Positions 21,507 through 32,726 of a DNA stretch of 64,000 nucleotides are shown here, in pieces. The DNA is from Isoetes taiwanensis (lineage: Eukaryota; Streptophyta; Lycopodiopsida; Isoetales; Isoetaceae). Each line of letters opens with the position of its first letter. The first letter of the stretch is position 1. The stretch is from positions 8,568,748 to 8,632,747 of the forward strand of contig JAJEKV010000031.1 in the NCBI GenBank assembly GCA_021234155.1. The letters are read 5' to 3'. Both the position numbers and the translations under genes were made by a program. The notes below the pieces were generated by a model. The model searched no databases. It was given only the letters and a program-made list of their open reading frames with translations, and had not been told where the DNA came from.

Positions 21507-21772
21507 GTCTCACACGTCGCGCCAGGACCGAAAACGAGATTCTCAAAATCGGTCTGGGCGCAACGTGTGAGACCATGCCCAAAAATGCCCAAAACAGCTC
21601 CAAATCGACCAAATAAGGGGTCAATTCTGCCTAACTCGACGAGTTTAGTGGAATTACAGCCTTAGATCACTTAAATTGAGTAAGCCTAGCCCAATTAGGA
21701 CCCATGTCTCACACGTCGCGCCAGGACAGAAAACGAGATTCTCGAAATCGGTCTGGGCGCAACGTGTGAGAC
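21507..21772 (+). promoter_or_regulatory. Paired hairpins upstream of ORF2, internal 2
   Basis: Copies at 21507-21573 and 21706-21772 keep the arms GTCTCACACGT / ACGTGTGAGAC and the GCGCC / GGCGC inner arms. The TATA box TATAAATA is at 21951-21958. Confidence 0.85.
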
Positions 21773-22074
21773 CTCGTACCATTTCTTCACTAAATGATCT
21801 CCAAATTGTACAATAGGTTCAGTAGTTGTTCTTAGCATGCTCAAACCCTAGAAATAGTCTTCTAACTTGCAATCGCATCCCTTAATAGATCAGAATTGCC
21901 TAATCTCAGTAAAATCTAGGTCATCCAAAAATTAGGGTTTTCCCCAATTCTATAAATATGTTCCCCCCATTTCCCATTTAGCACCCTGCAAATTTGCTCT
22001 CCACTGCTTAGGCGATCTTCCAGCTCCCTGAGGCGCTTCTGCATCCGTCTGTTACTCCCTTCTTAGCTAGATCA

Positions 22075-23591
22075 ATGGCCACTGCTGACTTCGGGCGATG
22101 GTACAGCGCCAGTGCCCATGCTGTCGAGGCGGATGTTAACGACATCTTCCAAGTCTTTGGGAAAGGAATTGACATCCAAGCTACGCTAAATGCAACCCCA
22201 GCATATAGGCAAGTGCTAGCAGAGTTTCAGGCTAGGGTAGGACCCTCCCTTGTTCAGGTCCCCCCTTGCATAGGATATTTCGTTCCCCGGCCATCCCTTC
22301 AAGCAGCCTTGGGTGATGTTCCTAACATCGCCAAGTACTTAACCAACAAGGCGCAGAGACTACCTGACTACATGGTCCTGACAGCCAATAGGACCAAGTA
22401 CTTCTCTTACACCGCCGCCCTAGCCATCTTCTTATCCCACCGCGTCGAAAACCCGATGGGGGCAACCTCTATCCCTCCGATGGAGGTGGACCCCATAGCA
22501 GTGCAAGAGGAAGAGCAGATGCTTTTGCAGTATCAACAGGAACAAGAGGCAAGAGAAGGAGAAGAGGGGTCGGACGACGAGGAATACACCTGAGCTCGAC
22601 TCGGGAAGAACGGCGCCAAGCGAAAGCGGAGCTGATCAACCGAAAGGAGGCGGGGCATCGAGTAGCTCCCCACTCGGGCTAGGCATCACAAGCCTAGCCC
22701 CCATCATCATCAACGGAGAGGAGTATCTACTCCTCGGCGACATCCGAACCTTCCCCCGGGGGAGAGGGAGCTCGTGGTTGGACGAATCTGCTCCATCAAT
22801 CTGCGGCGGACCGACATGGGCGACTTCATCGTCCGGGAGCCTCGGACTTTCCGCTTCAAGTGAGGGAAGCCGACACCTACACAGAGAAGCGACCCGACAT
22901 CCAAGCCTACAGCAACATCGTGGCAAATGATGGACGAAATGCGGGAGTTTCGCCAACAGAGGAGGAGTTCCTCGCCCTCCAAGAACGGATGGGGATCCGG
23001 TGGGAAGACCACGAGCATCCTAATGCCTGTGCCTTCGACACCACCCCCGCAAGAGGGAGAAGGAATCGACCTCGGGAGGATCGACCGCACAATTGAAGAC
23101 TACCGAGCTCACCCGAGATAGAGGTCGACGAGTGCAGCCCGGCGAGCATGAATGCTGGCCAAGCAAGCTGGAGAATCATCCGCGACGCACAACGGCAGTC
23201 GCCGCCAGTACTACTTGCGCCGCTGCTGGATGGGAGAGTAGCGGTAATACACCGCAAGTTCAGTCCCAGAGGAGAGGAAGGGGTGTTCATGCTGATTGCA
23301 CTCTCGGGCTTCGGCAGGCATGCTCGCATAGCGGCGAATGTTGACTATGCTGTCCTGGTCAAGAGAGCAATGGCACTCGACCTCTTCGACTTCGCCATAC
23401 CCCATCGACGTCAGGCGAGATTGGCGGTGACTGCGGCCCTTACATCCGACCGCAGGGTAGAAGACTTGGTGAGAGCCTTACAGGGAGGCTCGTCGGCAAG
23501 CATCATCAGGAACTTGGGTCACTCGGTAGGGACGGCCCAAGTTAAGAAGTTTCTTGAAGACAACCCGTCTTACCGGCGATTTCAAGATTAG
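22075..23591 (+). pseudogene. ORF2 (unknown protein), internal 2; N-terminal 172 codons intact
   Basis: 22075-22593 is an open frame of 172 codons starting MATADFGRWYSASAH, with blocks ATLNATPAYRQVLAEFQ, PPCIGYFVP, LGDVPNIAKYLTNKAQR, and an acidic end (EEGSDDEEYT). A hairpin GGGCTAGGC / GCCTAGCCC lies at 22676-22700. The C-terminal part is open from 23148 to 23591 and ends VKKFLEDNPSYRRFQD. The middle is frameshifted. I know no matching family; no enzyme motif or zinc finger is visible. The protein is probably soluble: no membrane segment is seen. Confidence 0.72.
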
Positions 23592-23639
23592 TTAGATTCT
23601 TGATCCCGGAAACGTTTTGTACTAAAATATTATATGATA

Positions 23640-25514
23640 CTAGTAATGGTGTCCAGCGTTGCTGGGCAAATATTGGGAACATTTGTGGATGGAAACCTAT
23701 TCAGCTCAGACTCATTTTTATACATCTAATATAATAGAAACCAAGTCCATCATTGCTAGGCTATAAGAGGTTTTTGTGCATTTGATAACCTTCCCTTTGC
23801 TCTATCCTGCATATCCTTTTTTCCTCATTTTCTTACACACTTTCTTTTTTCCCTTTTCTTATTTTCCCTGCACATTTACTTTTCTCCTTCTCTCTCTTTT
23901 TTTTTTACCCCCTTCTCCCTCCTCTTTTTCTTCCTTTTCTCCTTCTCATTTTTCCCTTTCCCTTTCCCTTTTTTTGACGGCTTTTTTCCTTTCCTTTTCA
24001 CCTTTCTCCACCCTTCCCATTTTTCTCATGCTCTTTTTTCCCTTTCCTTTTCCCATTCCTTTTGCTTTTCTCTTTTCCCTTCCCTTTTCTCATGCCCTTT
24101 TTGCATTCCCTTTTCCCCACCTTTTTTTTAATGTTTTTCTTCCTCTCCTCACCCTCTTCTTTATCTCATGTCTCTTTTTTCCCATTTTCTTCTTCTTTTT
24201 TTCTCATGCCTTTTTTCCTTTCCTTCCCCCCTTTCCGCCTCCATTTTTCCTTTTCCCTTTCCTTCTTTTTTCATCATTTCCCCACCCTTTCCATTTTTCC
24301 CGTGCCCTTTTTCTCTTTCCTTCCCCCTTTCCTTTTCTCTTTCCCTTTCCCTTTCCCTTTCTCTTTCCTTTTCCCTTTTTCCCATGTATTTTTCCATTCC
24401 CTTTTTTTTTACTTGCCTTTTCTTCCGCCTTTCCTTACCCTCTTTCCCTTTTCCCCGTCCCTATTGCCCTTTTTTCTTTTTCTTTTCCCTTTCCACATGC
24501 TCTTTTTCCTTTTATTTTTACCCTTTCCTCACCCTTTCCCTCTTCCAGTTTTTTCCGTGCCCCTTTTCCCTTCCTCTTTTCCATTTTCCCTCCTTATTCC
24601 TCGTGTTCTTTTTTCTTTCCCCTTTCCCTTTTCGCCTCCCATTTCTTTTTTCCTTTTCCTTCTTTTTTTCATCCTTTTCTCTTTTTCCATGCCCTTTTCC
24701 TCTTTCCTTTCCACCCTTTTTTTTCCTTCTCTCTTTTCCTTTCCATTTTCCCACACCTTTTTCCATTCCATTTTTCCACCTTTTTCACATGCCCTTTTTC
24801 CTCCTTTTCCCACCCTCTTCCCCTTTTCCCTTTTCCTCTTTTTCTATTCCATGTTTTCTGTTCTCTTTTTGCTTTTCGCTTTTCCCTTTTCCCTTTTCCC
24901 TTTTTCCATCTTTTTTTCCCTTTCTTTTTTTCCTTTCCTCACCCTTTTCCTCTTCTCGTGCCACTTTCTCCTTCCTCTCTCATTTCCCTCTCCCTTTTCC
25001 TCATGCCCTTTTCCCTTTTTTGCCTCCTTTTTTCTTTTTCCTTCCCTTTCTATTTTTCCATGCCCTTTTTTCCCTCTCTCCACCATTCTTATCTTCCCCT
25101 TTTTCCCTTCCGTCACCCTTTTCGTCTTCACATTTTTTTCGTTGCCCCTTTTTTCTTCCTTTTCCTCCTTTCCCCTTTTCTTTTCCCTTATTCTGTCCTC
25201 ACCCTTTCCCCCTTTTCCTTTTCATAGTGTCTTTTTTTCCTTCCTTTTTCTCCCTTTCTTTTTCTTTCCCTTTTTCGTGCTCTTTTCCCTTTCCTTTTTC
25301 CTTCTCCGTCTTTCCCTTTTGCCCGTGCCTTTTTGCCTCTCACTTTGCCCTTTTCTCTGCCATTTTCCCTTTCCTCTTAAGAGATCAGAGCATGGCCAAT
25401 CATGGTGGTGGAAAGTTGTGCGATAAATCTCGGCCTTCAAATGCAATCAGACGATCTCAACTATCTAAATTAGGGTTTGATGCAAGACATACGCTAAAAC
25501 TTTATAATATAAGA
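23640..25514 (-). mobile_element. Non-autonomous Helitron, minus orientation, filled with CT-rich sequence
   Basis: Compared with internal 1 (12961-13000), the insertion lies exactly between A and T without a target duplication. Read on the minus strand it starts TCTTATATTATAAAG and ends in a hairpin (CCAGC-AAC-GCTGG) followed about 11 bases later by CTAG. These are Helitron termini. It contains no Rep/helicase gene. From about 23790 to 25380 it consists almost entirely of C and T on the plus strand. Confidence 0.85.
23790..25380. repeat. 1.6-kb homopyrimidine-rich (C/T) minisatellite
   Basis: The plus strand is almost pure pyrimidine (CCCTTTT, TTTCCCTTTC), broken every 50-110 bases by a phrase like CATGCCCTTTTTCC. 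All three plus frames stay open for about 450 codons by composition alone; these are not genes. Such mirror-like pyrimidine tracts can form triplex DNA. Confidence 0.85.
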
Positions 25515-25637
25515 TATAAATACAATTCTGTTGCACTTTAAATGTTTTGTTGATGTATTTTTGCCCCACAATTATACCAACAAACATAAACAATGCAAGA
25601 GAATAAAGGAAACTAACCATATAGCCATGAATCACTT

Positions 25638-25877
25638 GTGTATGCAGCTAGAGGCCTAAACGCAGGGGAACGACAACTACGAGACCTTATAGAAGAACGG
25701 ACCCCGCCCAGACCACCCCCAGCAAGGAACCTGTTTGAAGATATGGAACCCATGACCCCAGAGGAGGAGATATCCCAGATGAGGACGGACCTTGAGCAGA
25801 TAAAAGCCTTGCTGTCCGCACAAGCAGGAGCAGGTTCGGTGGGCAATGCTCAATCGCCGACAAGCATCGAACGGTAA
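25638..25877 (+). CDS. Gag N-terminal piece, internal 2 (pol-deleted)
   Basis: Near-identical to 13103-13342, with the same fusion to integrase sequence after GNAQSPTSIER. The candidate splice acceptor TATGCAG ends at 25647. No in-frame ATG is seen near the start. Confidence 0.6.
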   Translation: MYAARGLNAGERQLRDLIEERTPPRPPPARNLFEDMEPMTPEEEISQMRTDLEQIKALLSAQAGAGSVGNAQSPTSIER

Positions 25878-25918
25878 GAGAGTTCAAAGTTGGAGATGAT
25901 GTTTGGCTCAAGATCAAG

Positions 25919-26366
25919 GTGAAGCAGGCAAAGCTCAGGATCGGGAATTGCAAGAAGCTTGCTCCAAGGTGGGCTGGACCTTTCAGAATAGTCAAGAGAG
26001 TAGGTAATCAATCCTACAAGTTAGACTTGCCAGCACACCTAAAGATTCATAAGGTCTTCCACGTGAGTTTGTTGAAGAAGCATACTCCAAATCCAGACGA
26101 AGTCTTGGACACTCCAACGATGTTGGAAATGATGGAGGAGCAAATTTGAAATAGTTCCAGAATTGATTCTTGATAAAGCCTTCAAGAAAACGAGGAGATT
26201 AGAATTCCTCCAGTATTTGGTCAAGTGGAAACACTTACCAGTGGAAGACGCGACGTGGGTACTTAAGAAAGATCTAGTAAAGCAGTACCCACAGTTTATG
26301 GAGCAATGGGACGGCAAGGTCATCTCCGAAGAAATCGGCTCAGGCATGTCGATTTGTGTAGATTAA
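25919..26366 (+). pseudogene. Integrase C-terminus and chromodomain, internal 2 (one frameshift)
   Basis: The frame matches 13384-13830 but is broken near 26143-26150 (EMMEEQI then stop), where a base change and insertion occur. The chromodomain continues in another frame from 26163 (LQYLVKWKHLPVEDATWV) to the stop at 26364. Confidence 0.75.
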
Positions 26367-26532
26367 TTCTATGTATAGTTAAGATTAACCTACGCATGCA
26401 ACCTATGATTAGTATGGGTCGCATGCGTTGTCACCGATGATGGGACCACTACGGTGATCTCTAGGGCGTGGTGTAATGCCAATGTAGGCATGACCGCGTT
26501 TCCGCTTGGGCGAGTGGAAGGTAGATTAGAAA

Positions 26533-26580
26533 GTCTACTTCTGTCCCACGGAAGTAGACGACCTCGAGAGAAAGGAGGTC
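26533..26580 (+). other. Two adjacent hairpins in the 3' untranslated part, internal 2
   Basis: GTCTACTTC / GAAGTAGAC (26533-26559) and GACCTC / GAGGTC (26560-26580), identical in pairing to internal 1. Confidence 0.7.
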
Positions 26581-27237
26581 ATGGAGGAATGCACTGATAG
26601 GAAAAGCACCTCTAGCCCCATATATGCTTTGATAGGAGGAATCAGGCCTTCACGCCCCATATACGGGAAGGACCTATCCTCCACGCTGGGCAACTAGGGT
26701 GTAGGCATGAGCGGCATATAGGCATATAGGCGCTGTCTCCACGGCCATAATGGAAGATTCACCCTCTTCCTACGCCAGGAGATTAGCCATGCATCCATGT
26801 AGATAGGTGGGGTGGTCACCATATATCCAAAATTTTTATTAATAATTAAATGATACTAACGTAGTGTCGACCTGCGCAGCCAATAGAAGCTCCGGAGGGC
26901 AAGGAGGTCGAGCTACGAAGACTTGCAACACAAATTTTGTTGGAATGTGTTGCAAGGAATGAAGAGTACCTCGGACGTTAATTTTAATTTTGATAAACTT
27001 AATTGTCATGTTAAGTGAATTTTTGAGTAACCTGTTTTAATGATGTTATGAATTGATAAGTTATTTCATAATATAATGGTGTGATAATGTCCTAAAAATA
27101 TTACCTTAAGGTAATCTTAATAAATGTGTAAATACTATAGTAGTTATCGTATGTATCAGGTTGATTGCAGGTTAGGATGATCCCAAGGTGGGGAGACCCA
27201 CGATGCTGCGGACATCATCATTTCAAGGTGGGGAGAA

Positions 27238-28898
27238 TGTGACGTTCCAGGACAGTATACGGTCCCAGGATGTATACTGTACCGCCTCGTCACGCGTACA
27301 CGCCACCCCGACCGACGTATACGCTACCGTGTAGCCAGGTGGGTAGCCCCTAGGGGGCAACTTGCTAGAAATATGTGCAACTATTAATGTGCACATTTTC
27401 CAATGTACACATTAATGTGGGCACACATTTCCATGTGGACACTTCATGCCAAGTGGGCCACACCCATAGGTGCTATTAATGTGCACATTTTCCAATGTAC
27501 ACATTAATGTGGGCACACATTTCCATGTGGGCACATTTGGCCACCTAGCCCTTAAAGGCAAGTGGGCCCATTTCCAATTATCCCACATGCCCAAAGGGGA
27601 TAATTGGAAACCCTAACCAACCCCCTTGTCTATATAGGGTGGGAAACCCTAACTTGCCCATTTTCGATTCTAGGGCTTTAGAACTCTGTTTTGGCTGCCT
27701 CAACAGCCAAAACCGCCTCCCAGACTCTGCCTGGGAGAATTGCATCCTTAGTTTCCCTTGATTCGAGCGTTTTAGCAGGATGGTCGAGCTCAGGTCAGGA
27801 GGAGCCTCTCAAGGATCAGGTATTTGGCCAATTAGATAGTCTAAACCCTATTTTAGTCATTGAATCAGTAGGTTTAGCCTATTAAATTGCCCATAGCAGC
27901 CCTCTAGATCTCTAGATAGCAGATTCTAACTAAAGAACCTAACTCTATGATGTAGATTAGATCTAGTTCTTTAGTTCTCTGTGAAGTATATGGGTGATGT
28001 ATCTCTATGAACTCCTTGTATTGGGAAGGGGGGTAGAGACCTAAAGCTCTGTAGTTGATGCTCCTAGAGTAGCCTCTCTAGCACACTGTAGATTCGGCCT
28101 GTGCACAAGAGCCACACCGGGATGTGGGTGAAGGGGCCAGACTGGCTAAGAAGGAGGTTCATGTCCTGACTCCTGAACGATCCCTCTGGTGTGTAAAGCC
28201 TACCGGGGATCATTGTGACTAGGTCCAATGGCTTGTCACTGCGTGCGGGTAAGGCATGGGCTCGACACCCGTGAAGTAGTGTTCACTTTCCAAAGGGTTC
28301 AACACGGGCAAAGGGCCCTCTAGTCACCTTGAGTCAGCATGTAGATCTCGAGGGGAGTGATCCCTACCTGCCCCATCGGAATCGGGAAGATGAGCCCGTG
28401 AATAGCCCTTTGGCTATGCATCCGTGAGGGCTGATCAGTCCCGACACTTTTCAGCCCACTGCAAAGTGTGCACGGGGAGGGGCGGATGGAGTGGACAACC
28501 CTATGCCATGTTCATATGCCAGCCAAAATCCATTGCCATGAATTACATGCGCAATGAACTCACGAGACCCAAAGCCGTCGATCATCCCTTCGAAGTCGAG
28601 CCTTGGGTAGGATCCCCTATGTGATGTGCCGATCTTTGTCGATGCAGATATGTGGAGGACCATCCTTCGAGATGGTCCTATGATGTTGATGTATGTGCTA
28701 CTAACATGTATGTTTACGCTTCCAGCCTAGGTAGGCCCCGAGGGAGGCGGGGGTGCAATGACCCTTCACTCTTCCCACTTGGGCACCGTCATGGTTGCAA
28801 TGTCATGTGAAGGGCCCCGTATTAGCATGGAGCTGGTATGGGGATGAACTCTGTTTGTATACAATGAGTGCACCGTATATGAGTAGGGGGCGTCCACG
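27238..28898 (+). mobile_element. LTR3 of the tandem array
   Basis: It starts TGTGACGTTCCAG after the polypurine tract AAGGTGGGGAGAA and ends CGTCCAC before the primer site TGGTATCAGAGC at 28900-28911. It has two U3 repeat units (about 27372-27540), the telo-box/TATA promoter, and the inverted repeat at 27928-27976. Confidence 0.9.
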
Positions 28899-29102
28899 GT
28901 GGTATCAGAGCTATGTTCTTGGAGACCAAGAGCAAAGCACTGGCCATGTTCCCAGTAGCACTAACTTGATAGGATCCTTAAACCTCGAAAAATGGGAAAA
29001 TTTTTTCTCATTTTTGTAGTTATGCTAAGCTAGTAACAGTTAAAATGAATAAAAATGTAAAAAGATTAAAAATTGGTGAGCCAACATCCAAAAAGTAGGG
29101 TG

Positions 29103-29362
29103 GTCTCACGCGTCAGACCGAAAAAGCGAGATTCTCGAATCGGGCCGGGCATAAACGTGAGACATTCAAATTTGACACCAAAAAGTTGTAAATTACAGTA
29201 AAATAACTTGGTAATTCTAATTTTAAGCTAAGAATCAGTAGAATTAGCATGTTACATGTTCAAAAAGTACAAAATTTAGTAGTGGGCCCCACCATGTCTC
29301 ACACGTCGCGCCAGGACCGAAAACGAGATTCTCGAAATCGGGCTGGGCGCAACGTGTGAGAC
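29103..29362 (+). promoter_or_regulatory. Paired hairpins upstream of the H3 gene, internal 3
   Basis: A decayed copy lies at 29103-29163 and a well-paired 67-bp copy at 29296-29362. TATAAATA follows at 29438-29445 and the H3 ATG at 29548. Confidence 0.82.
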
Positions 29363-29544
29363 CTTGCTTAATTAGATGTTTTAGATGATTTAAGTACCCC
29401 AAAAAGGTAGTTAAAAGTTGACCTAAAAATTGGCCCCTATAAATAGACCTAGACCCCCTCCATTTTTCGTGTTCTTCCCTAGAACTTTGCTCGTGCTCGC
29501 CAAGGCGATCTTCTGGCGCTTAGCTCCGATCGGCAAACGACCAA

Positions 29545-29648
29545 ATGATGGCCCGCACCAAACAAACTGCAAGGAAGCCTAGCCGAAGCGGATCCTCCAG
29601 CGCCAGCGGCTCCGGCATCTTTCAGAGGATCCTTCGAGAACGCCTTCT
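29545..29648 (+). pseudogene. Retrotransposon histone H3 gene, internal 3, truncated after ~33 codons
   Basis: ATGATG opens MARTKQTARKPSRSGSSSAS, then GIFQRILRERLL. At 29648 the sequence switches to the 1.12-kb tandem repeat, so the rest of the gene is lost. This copy shows the tail region without a premature stop. Confidence 0.88.
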
Positions 29649-32128
29649 CTGCCAATGGACTCAGAACGTCGACATTGCCCTAGGGACCAAGTTTTGTGGC
29701 CAGAAGCCCACCCCTTCTCGAAGAAGCGCCAAACTATCTCATGTGCAACGCACTCGTAGTCAATTGGCCTAGGAGGTGGCTGCTGAATACTGCAATGTAG
29801 GGCATAAGTGTTTCTTTCTTTTGCAAAACTGACCGTGTAACTTGGTTTCTAGGGTAATTTTGGCATTCCGGACGATGTGGCGAAGTCGGATCGCCATTTC
29901 GGAGCCTCCGCAATGTCCGAACGACAAAACACTTTGGTTTCTACACTGTCGCCCGCAGGACGCTTCGCGGTTTGATATGTTCTCCCGGACGGATGTTGGA
30001 TTTTTTTGGACCTTCTCGGACCAGGTTCCTTGAACAAAGGATTCAACGGTCGGATACGGGAACCGAGATCCGGGAGTGTGGTCTTTAGCGTACGCCCCCC
30101 CGGCGGAGCGCTGCCAGGAAAGGCTGCCTTGGGAAGCTTTTTGGGGCTCGCCTCCTGGGGTTCGGACTCTCCCCTCTAATGAGGAGGCCTTGCAAGGTCC
30201 TGGCCTTGTTTGACTTGGGCAACTGTGCTGCCAGCTCGGCTGCCCAACAACAGGCTGCCCAGACTGTTCTAATGCAAACTATTTGATCTCAACGTTATCC
30301 AAAATTTTTGAAAGTTGGCCTGTATGTTGGCGATGACTTAGGAAGCTCGCTGACAAAAAATCAGAATTTAAGTCCGTACTATGCATTAATTACGAATTTA
30401 CGAATGTCTTGCTACTGCAAAAGCGACCCTTGACCTCTGACTGCCACAACGGGAGGAGTATAGGTCCAAACTCCATTCCGTCAGTTCCCCTTGCTTCGCG
30501 TTCTCAACTGCATGTGATCGGCCACGCCCCCAAGTGCAAAAGACTAAAACTTCGGCACCCAAAACACAAACCCCGCTAGAACACGGCAACTCATAGGGTT
30601 TACGTTTGGAGGCTCTATCCTTGTCGATTTGACTAGGACCTTGCGTAGATGTCTTGGCGTAGAGGGGTGTTGGCGCTTGAGAGCACGGACCCTAAAACCA
30701 CCCGGAAGCGGCTTGCCCCAAAAGTCCTCTCCCGAAGGCCCCCGGCGCGACGACGAGCAACTTCCCCTCTCCGAACCGTGATCCGTCTCTGTCAATGGAA
30801 TCAGAACGTCACATTGCCCTAGGGACCAAGTTTTGTGGCGAGAAGCCCACCCCTTCTCGAAGAAGCGCCAAACCGCGCAACACACTTTCGTAGTCAATTG
30901 GCCTAGGAGGTGGCTCTTTGAATCTTTTGCAATGTAGGGCGTAAGTGTTTCTTTCTTTTGCAAAACTGACCGTGTAACTTGGTCCTTAGGGTAATTTTGG
31001 CATTCCGGACGATGTGGCGAAGTCGGATCGCCATTTTGGAGCCTCCGCAATGTCCGAACGACAAAACACTTTGGTTTCTACAATCGCCGCCACGCAAAGA
31101 CGCCAGCGGTTTTGATATGTGCTCCCGGATGGATGTTGGATTTTTTTGGACCTTCTCGGACCAGGTTTCTTGAACAAAGGATTCAACAGTCGGATATGGA
31201 AACCGAGATCCGGGAGTGTGGTCTTTAGCGTCGCCCCGAGCCCCGTTGCCGCCAGAAAGGCTGCCTCGGGAAGCTTTTTGGGGCTCGCCTCCTGGGGTTC
31301 GGACTCTCCCCTCTAATGAGGAGGCCTTGCAAGGTCCTGGCCTTGTTTGACTTGGGCAAGTGTGCCAGCTCGGCTGCCCAACAACAGGCTGCCCAGACCG
31401 TTCTAATGCAAACTATTTGATCTCAACCTTATTCAAAATTTTTGAAAGTTGGCCTGTATGTTGGCGATGACTTAGGAAGCTTGCTGACAAAAAATCAGAA
31501 TTTAAGTCCGTACTATGCATTAACTCTTGCTACTGCAAAAGTGGGCCTTGACTTCTAACTGCCACAACGGGAGGAGTACAGGTCCAAACTCCATTCCGTC
31601 AGGTCCCCTTGCTTCGCGTTCTCAACTGCATGTGATCGGCCACGTCCCAAGTGCAAAAGACCAAAACTCGGCACCCAAAATGCAAACCCTGCTAGAACCT
31701 GGCAACTCATAGGGTTTACGTTTCGGAGGCTCTATCCTTGTCAGATTCGACTATGACCTTGCGCCGTGTCTTGACGTAGAGGGGGGGTGTTGACGCCAGA
31801 GCACGGACCCTAAAAACCACCCGGAAGCAGCTTGCCCCAAAAGTCCTCTCCCGAAGGCCCTGGCGACGGACGGGCAACTTTCCCTCTCCGGAACCGTGAT
31901 ACGGCTCTGCCAATGGACTCAGAACGTCGACATTGCCCTAGGGACCAAGTTTTGTGGCCAGAAGGCCACCCCTTCTCGAAAAAGCGCCAAACTATCTTAT
32001 GTCCAACACACTCGTAGTCAATTGGCCTAGTCAATGTGGCTGTTGAATACTGCAATGTAGGGCGTAAGTGTGTCGTTTTTTTGCAAAACTGACCGTGTAA
32101 CTTAGTCCATAGGGTAATTTTGGCATTC
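29649..32128. repeat. ~1.13-kb tandem repeat, right block
   Basis: A partial unit (29649-30333) is followed by a full unit (30334-31467) and a partial unit (31468-32128), anchored by TGACTTAGGAAGC. The units match those at 4661-6908. The right block begins about 444 bases into a unit, whereas the left block ends at a unit boundary, so the LTR array is not a simple insertion. Confidence 0.85.
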
Positions 32129-32129
32129 C

Positions 32130-32726
32130 AAACGATAAGCGACGTCAGTATTAATTTTTTTTTTTTGCACCTTTTTGTTTTTTTTTTCCAAAAAAAAAAA
32201 AAATAGTGACGTCGTTAAATGACGTTGCTTACGTGGCGCTCTACTGACAATAGCGTGGCACGGACGATGCCGGCCACACTGGCAAAACTGCTGCCACGTC
32301 AGATATTCTAGGCGTCGTTTAATGACGTCATGTCAACGTGGCAGGACACTTTGGCGTGCCAGCCTGGCATGTCAGCAAGCCACGAAGCTGACTGGTCACG
32401 TCAGATTTTTTAGTCGTCGTTCAACGACGTCATGTCGACGTGGCAGAACACGGTGGCCTCACCGCATGTCATGTCGGCAAACCACGCAGGCCGGATGTGC
32501 CACGTCGGATCCATCGAGGCGGCGTTAAACGGCGTTTTGTGCATCGTGGCACGACACGCCGCGCTTGCCGGCTTAGGCGGCGATACCATGCCGCCACGCA
32601 GGTCAATCCGACACGTCAGCCCTGAGAAACGTCATTGAACGACGTCGAAACGACGTTGTCGTCGTTGAACGACGATGTCGTCTTCGACGTCGCGACGTCG
32701 TTGGACGTCGACTATCCCTTGTAGTG
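32130..32726. repeat. CACTA right subterminal repeats and terminus
   Basis: Motifs such as CGTCGTTNAATGACGTCATG, ACGTGGCA and ACGACGTCG recur in both orientations, in mirror order to the left end. Poly-T and poly-A runs occur at 32156-32205. The terminus TTGTAGTG ends at 32726. Confidence 0.82.

Larger units (their letters stand above)
6911..29648 (+). mobile_element. Tandem array of pol-deleted chromovirus derivatives (LTR1-int1-LTR2-int2-LTR3-int3 start)
   Basis: Three LTRs of one family (starts near 6911, 14701 and 27238) alternate with two internal regions and the start of a third. Each internal region begins with an initiator-Met primer site and ends with the polypurine tract AAGGTGGGGAGAA. 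Both complete internal regions share the same layout: histone H3 gene, ORF2, a gag N-terminal piece, then integrase C-terminus with chromodomain. Protease, reverse transcriptase, RNase H and the integrase core are missing, so the copies depend on a full element such as copies A and C. The third internal region stops abruptly at 29648 in the H3 gene. Confidence 0.88.
2383..32726. mobile_element. CACTA (En/Spm, CMC) DNA transposon, 30.3 kb, nested in copy A pol
   Basis: The left end reads CACTACAAAAAAATTGCC and the right end, reverse complemented, reads CACTACAAGGGATAG. The element is flanked by a direct CAC duplication (2380-2382 and 32727-32729). Removing the element restores the pol reading frame exactly as in copy C (44745-44765), which proves the boundaries. 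Both ends carry dense ACGACGT motifs, as expected for subterminal transposase binding sites. No transposase gene was recognised, so it is probably non-autonomous. About 22.7 kb of its length is a later LTR-retrotransposon array (6911-29648); without it the element is about 7.6 kb, made of subterminal repeats, an AT-rich part and 1.12-kb tandem repeats. Confidence 0.93.

Noticed and set aside
23776-25541. Three overlapping plus-strand open frames of 450-480 codons
   Set aside because: They are open because the DNA is almost pure C/T; all three frames stay open and encode only F, S, P, L runs.
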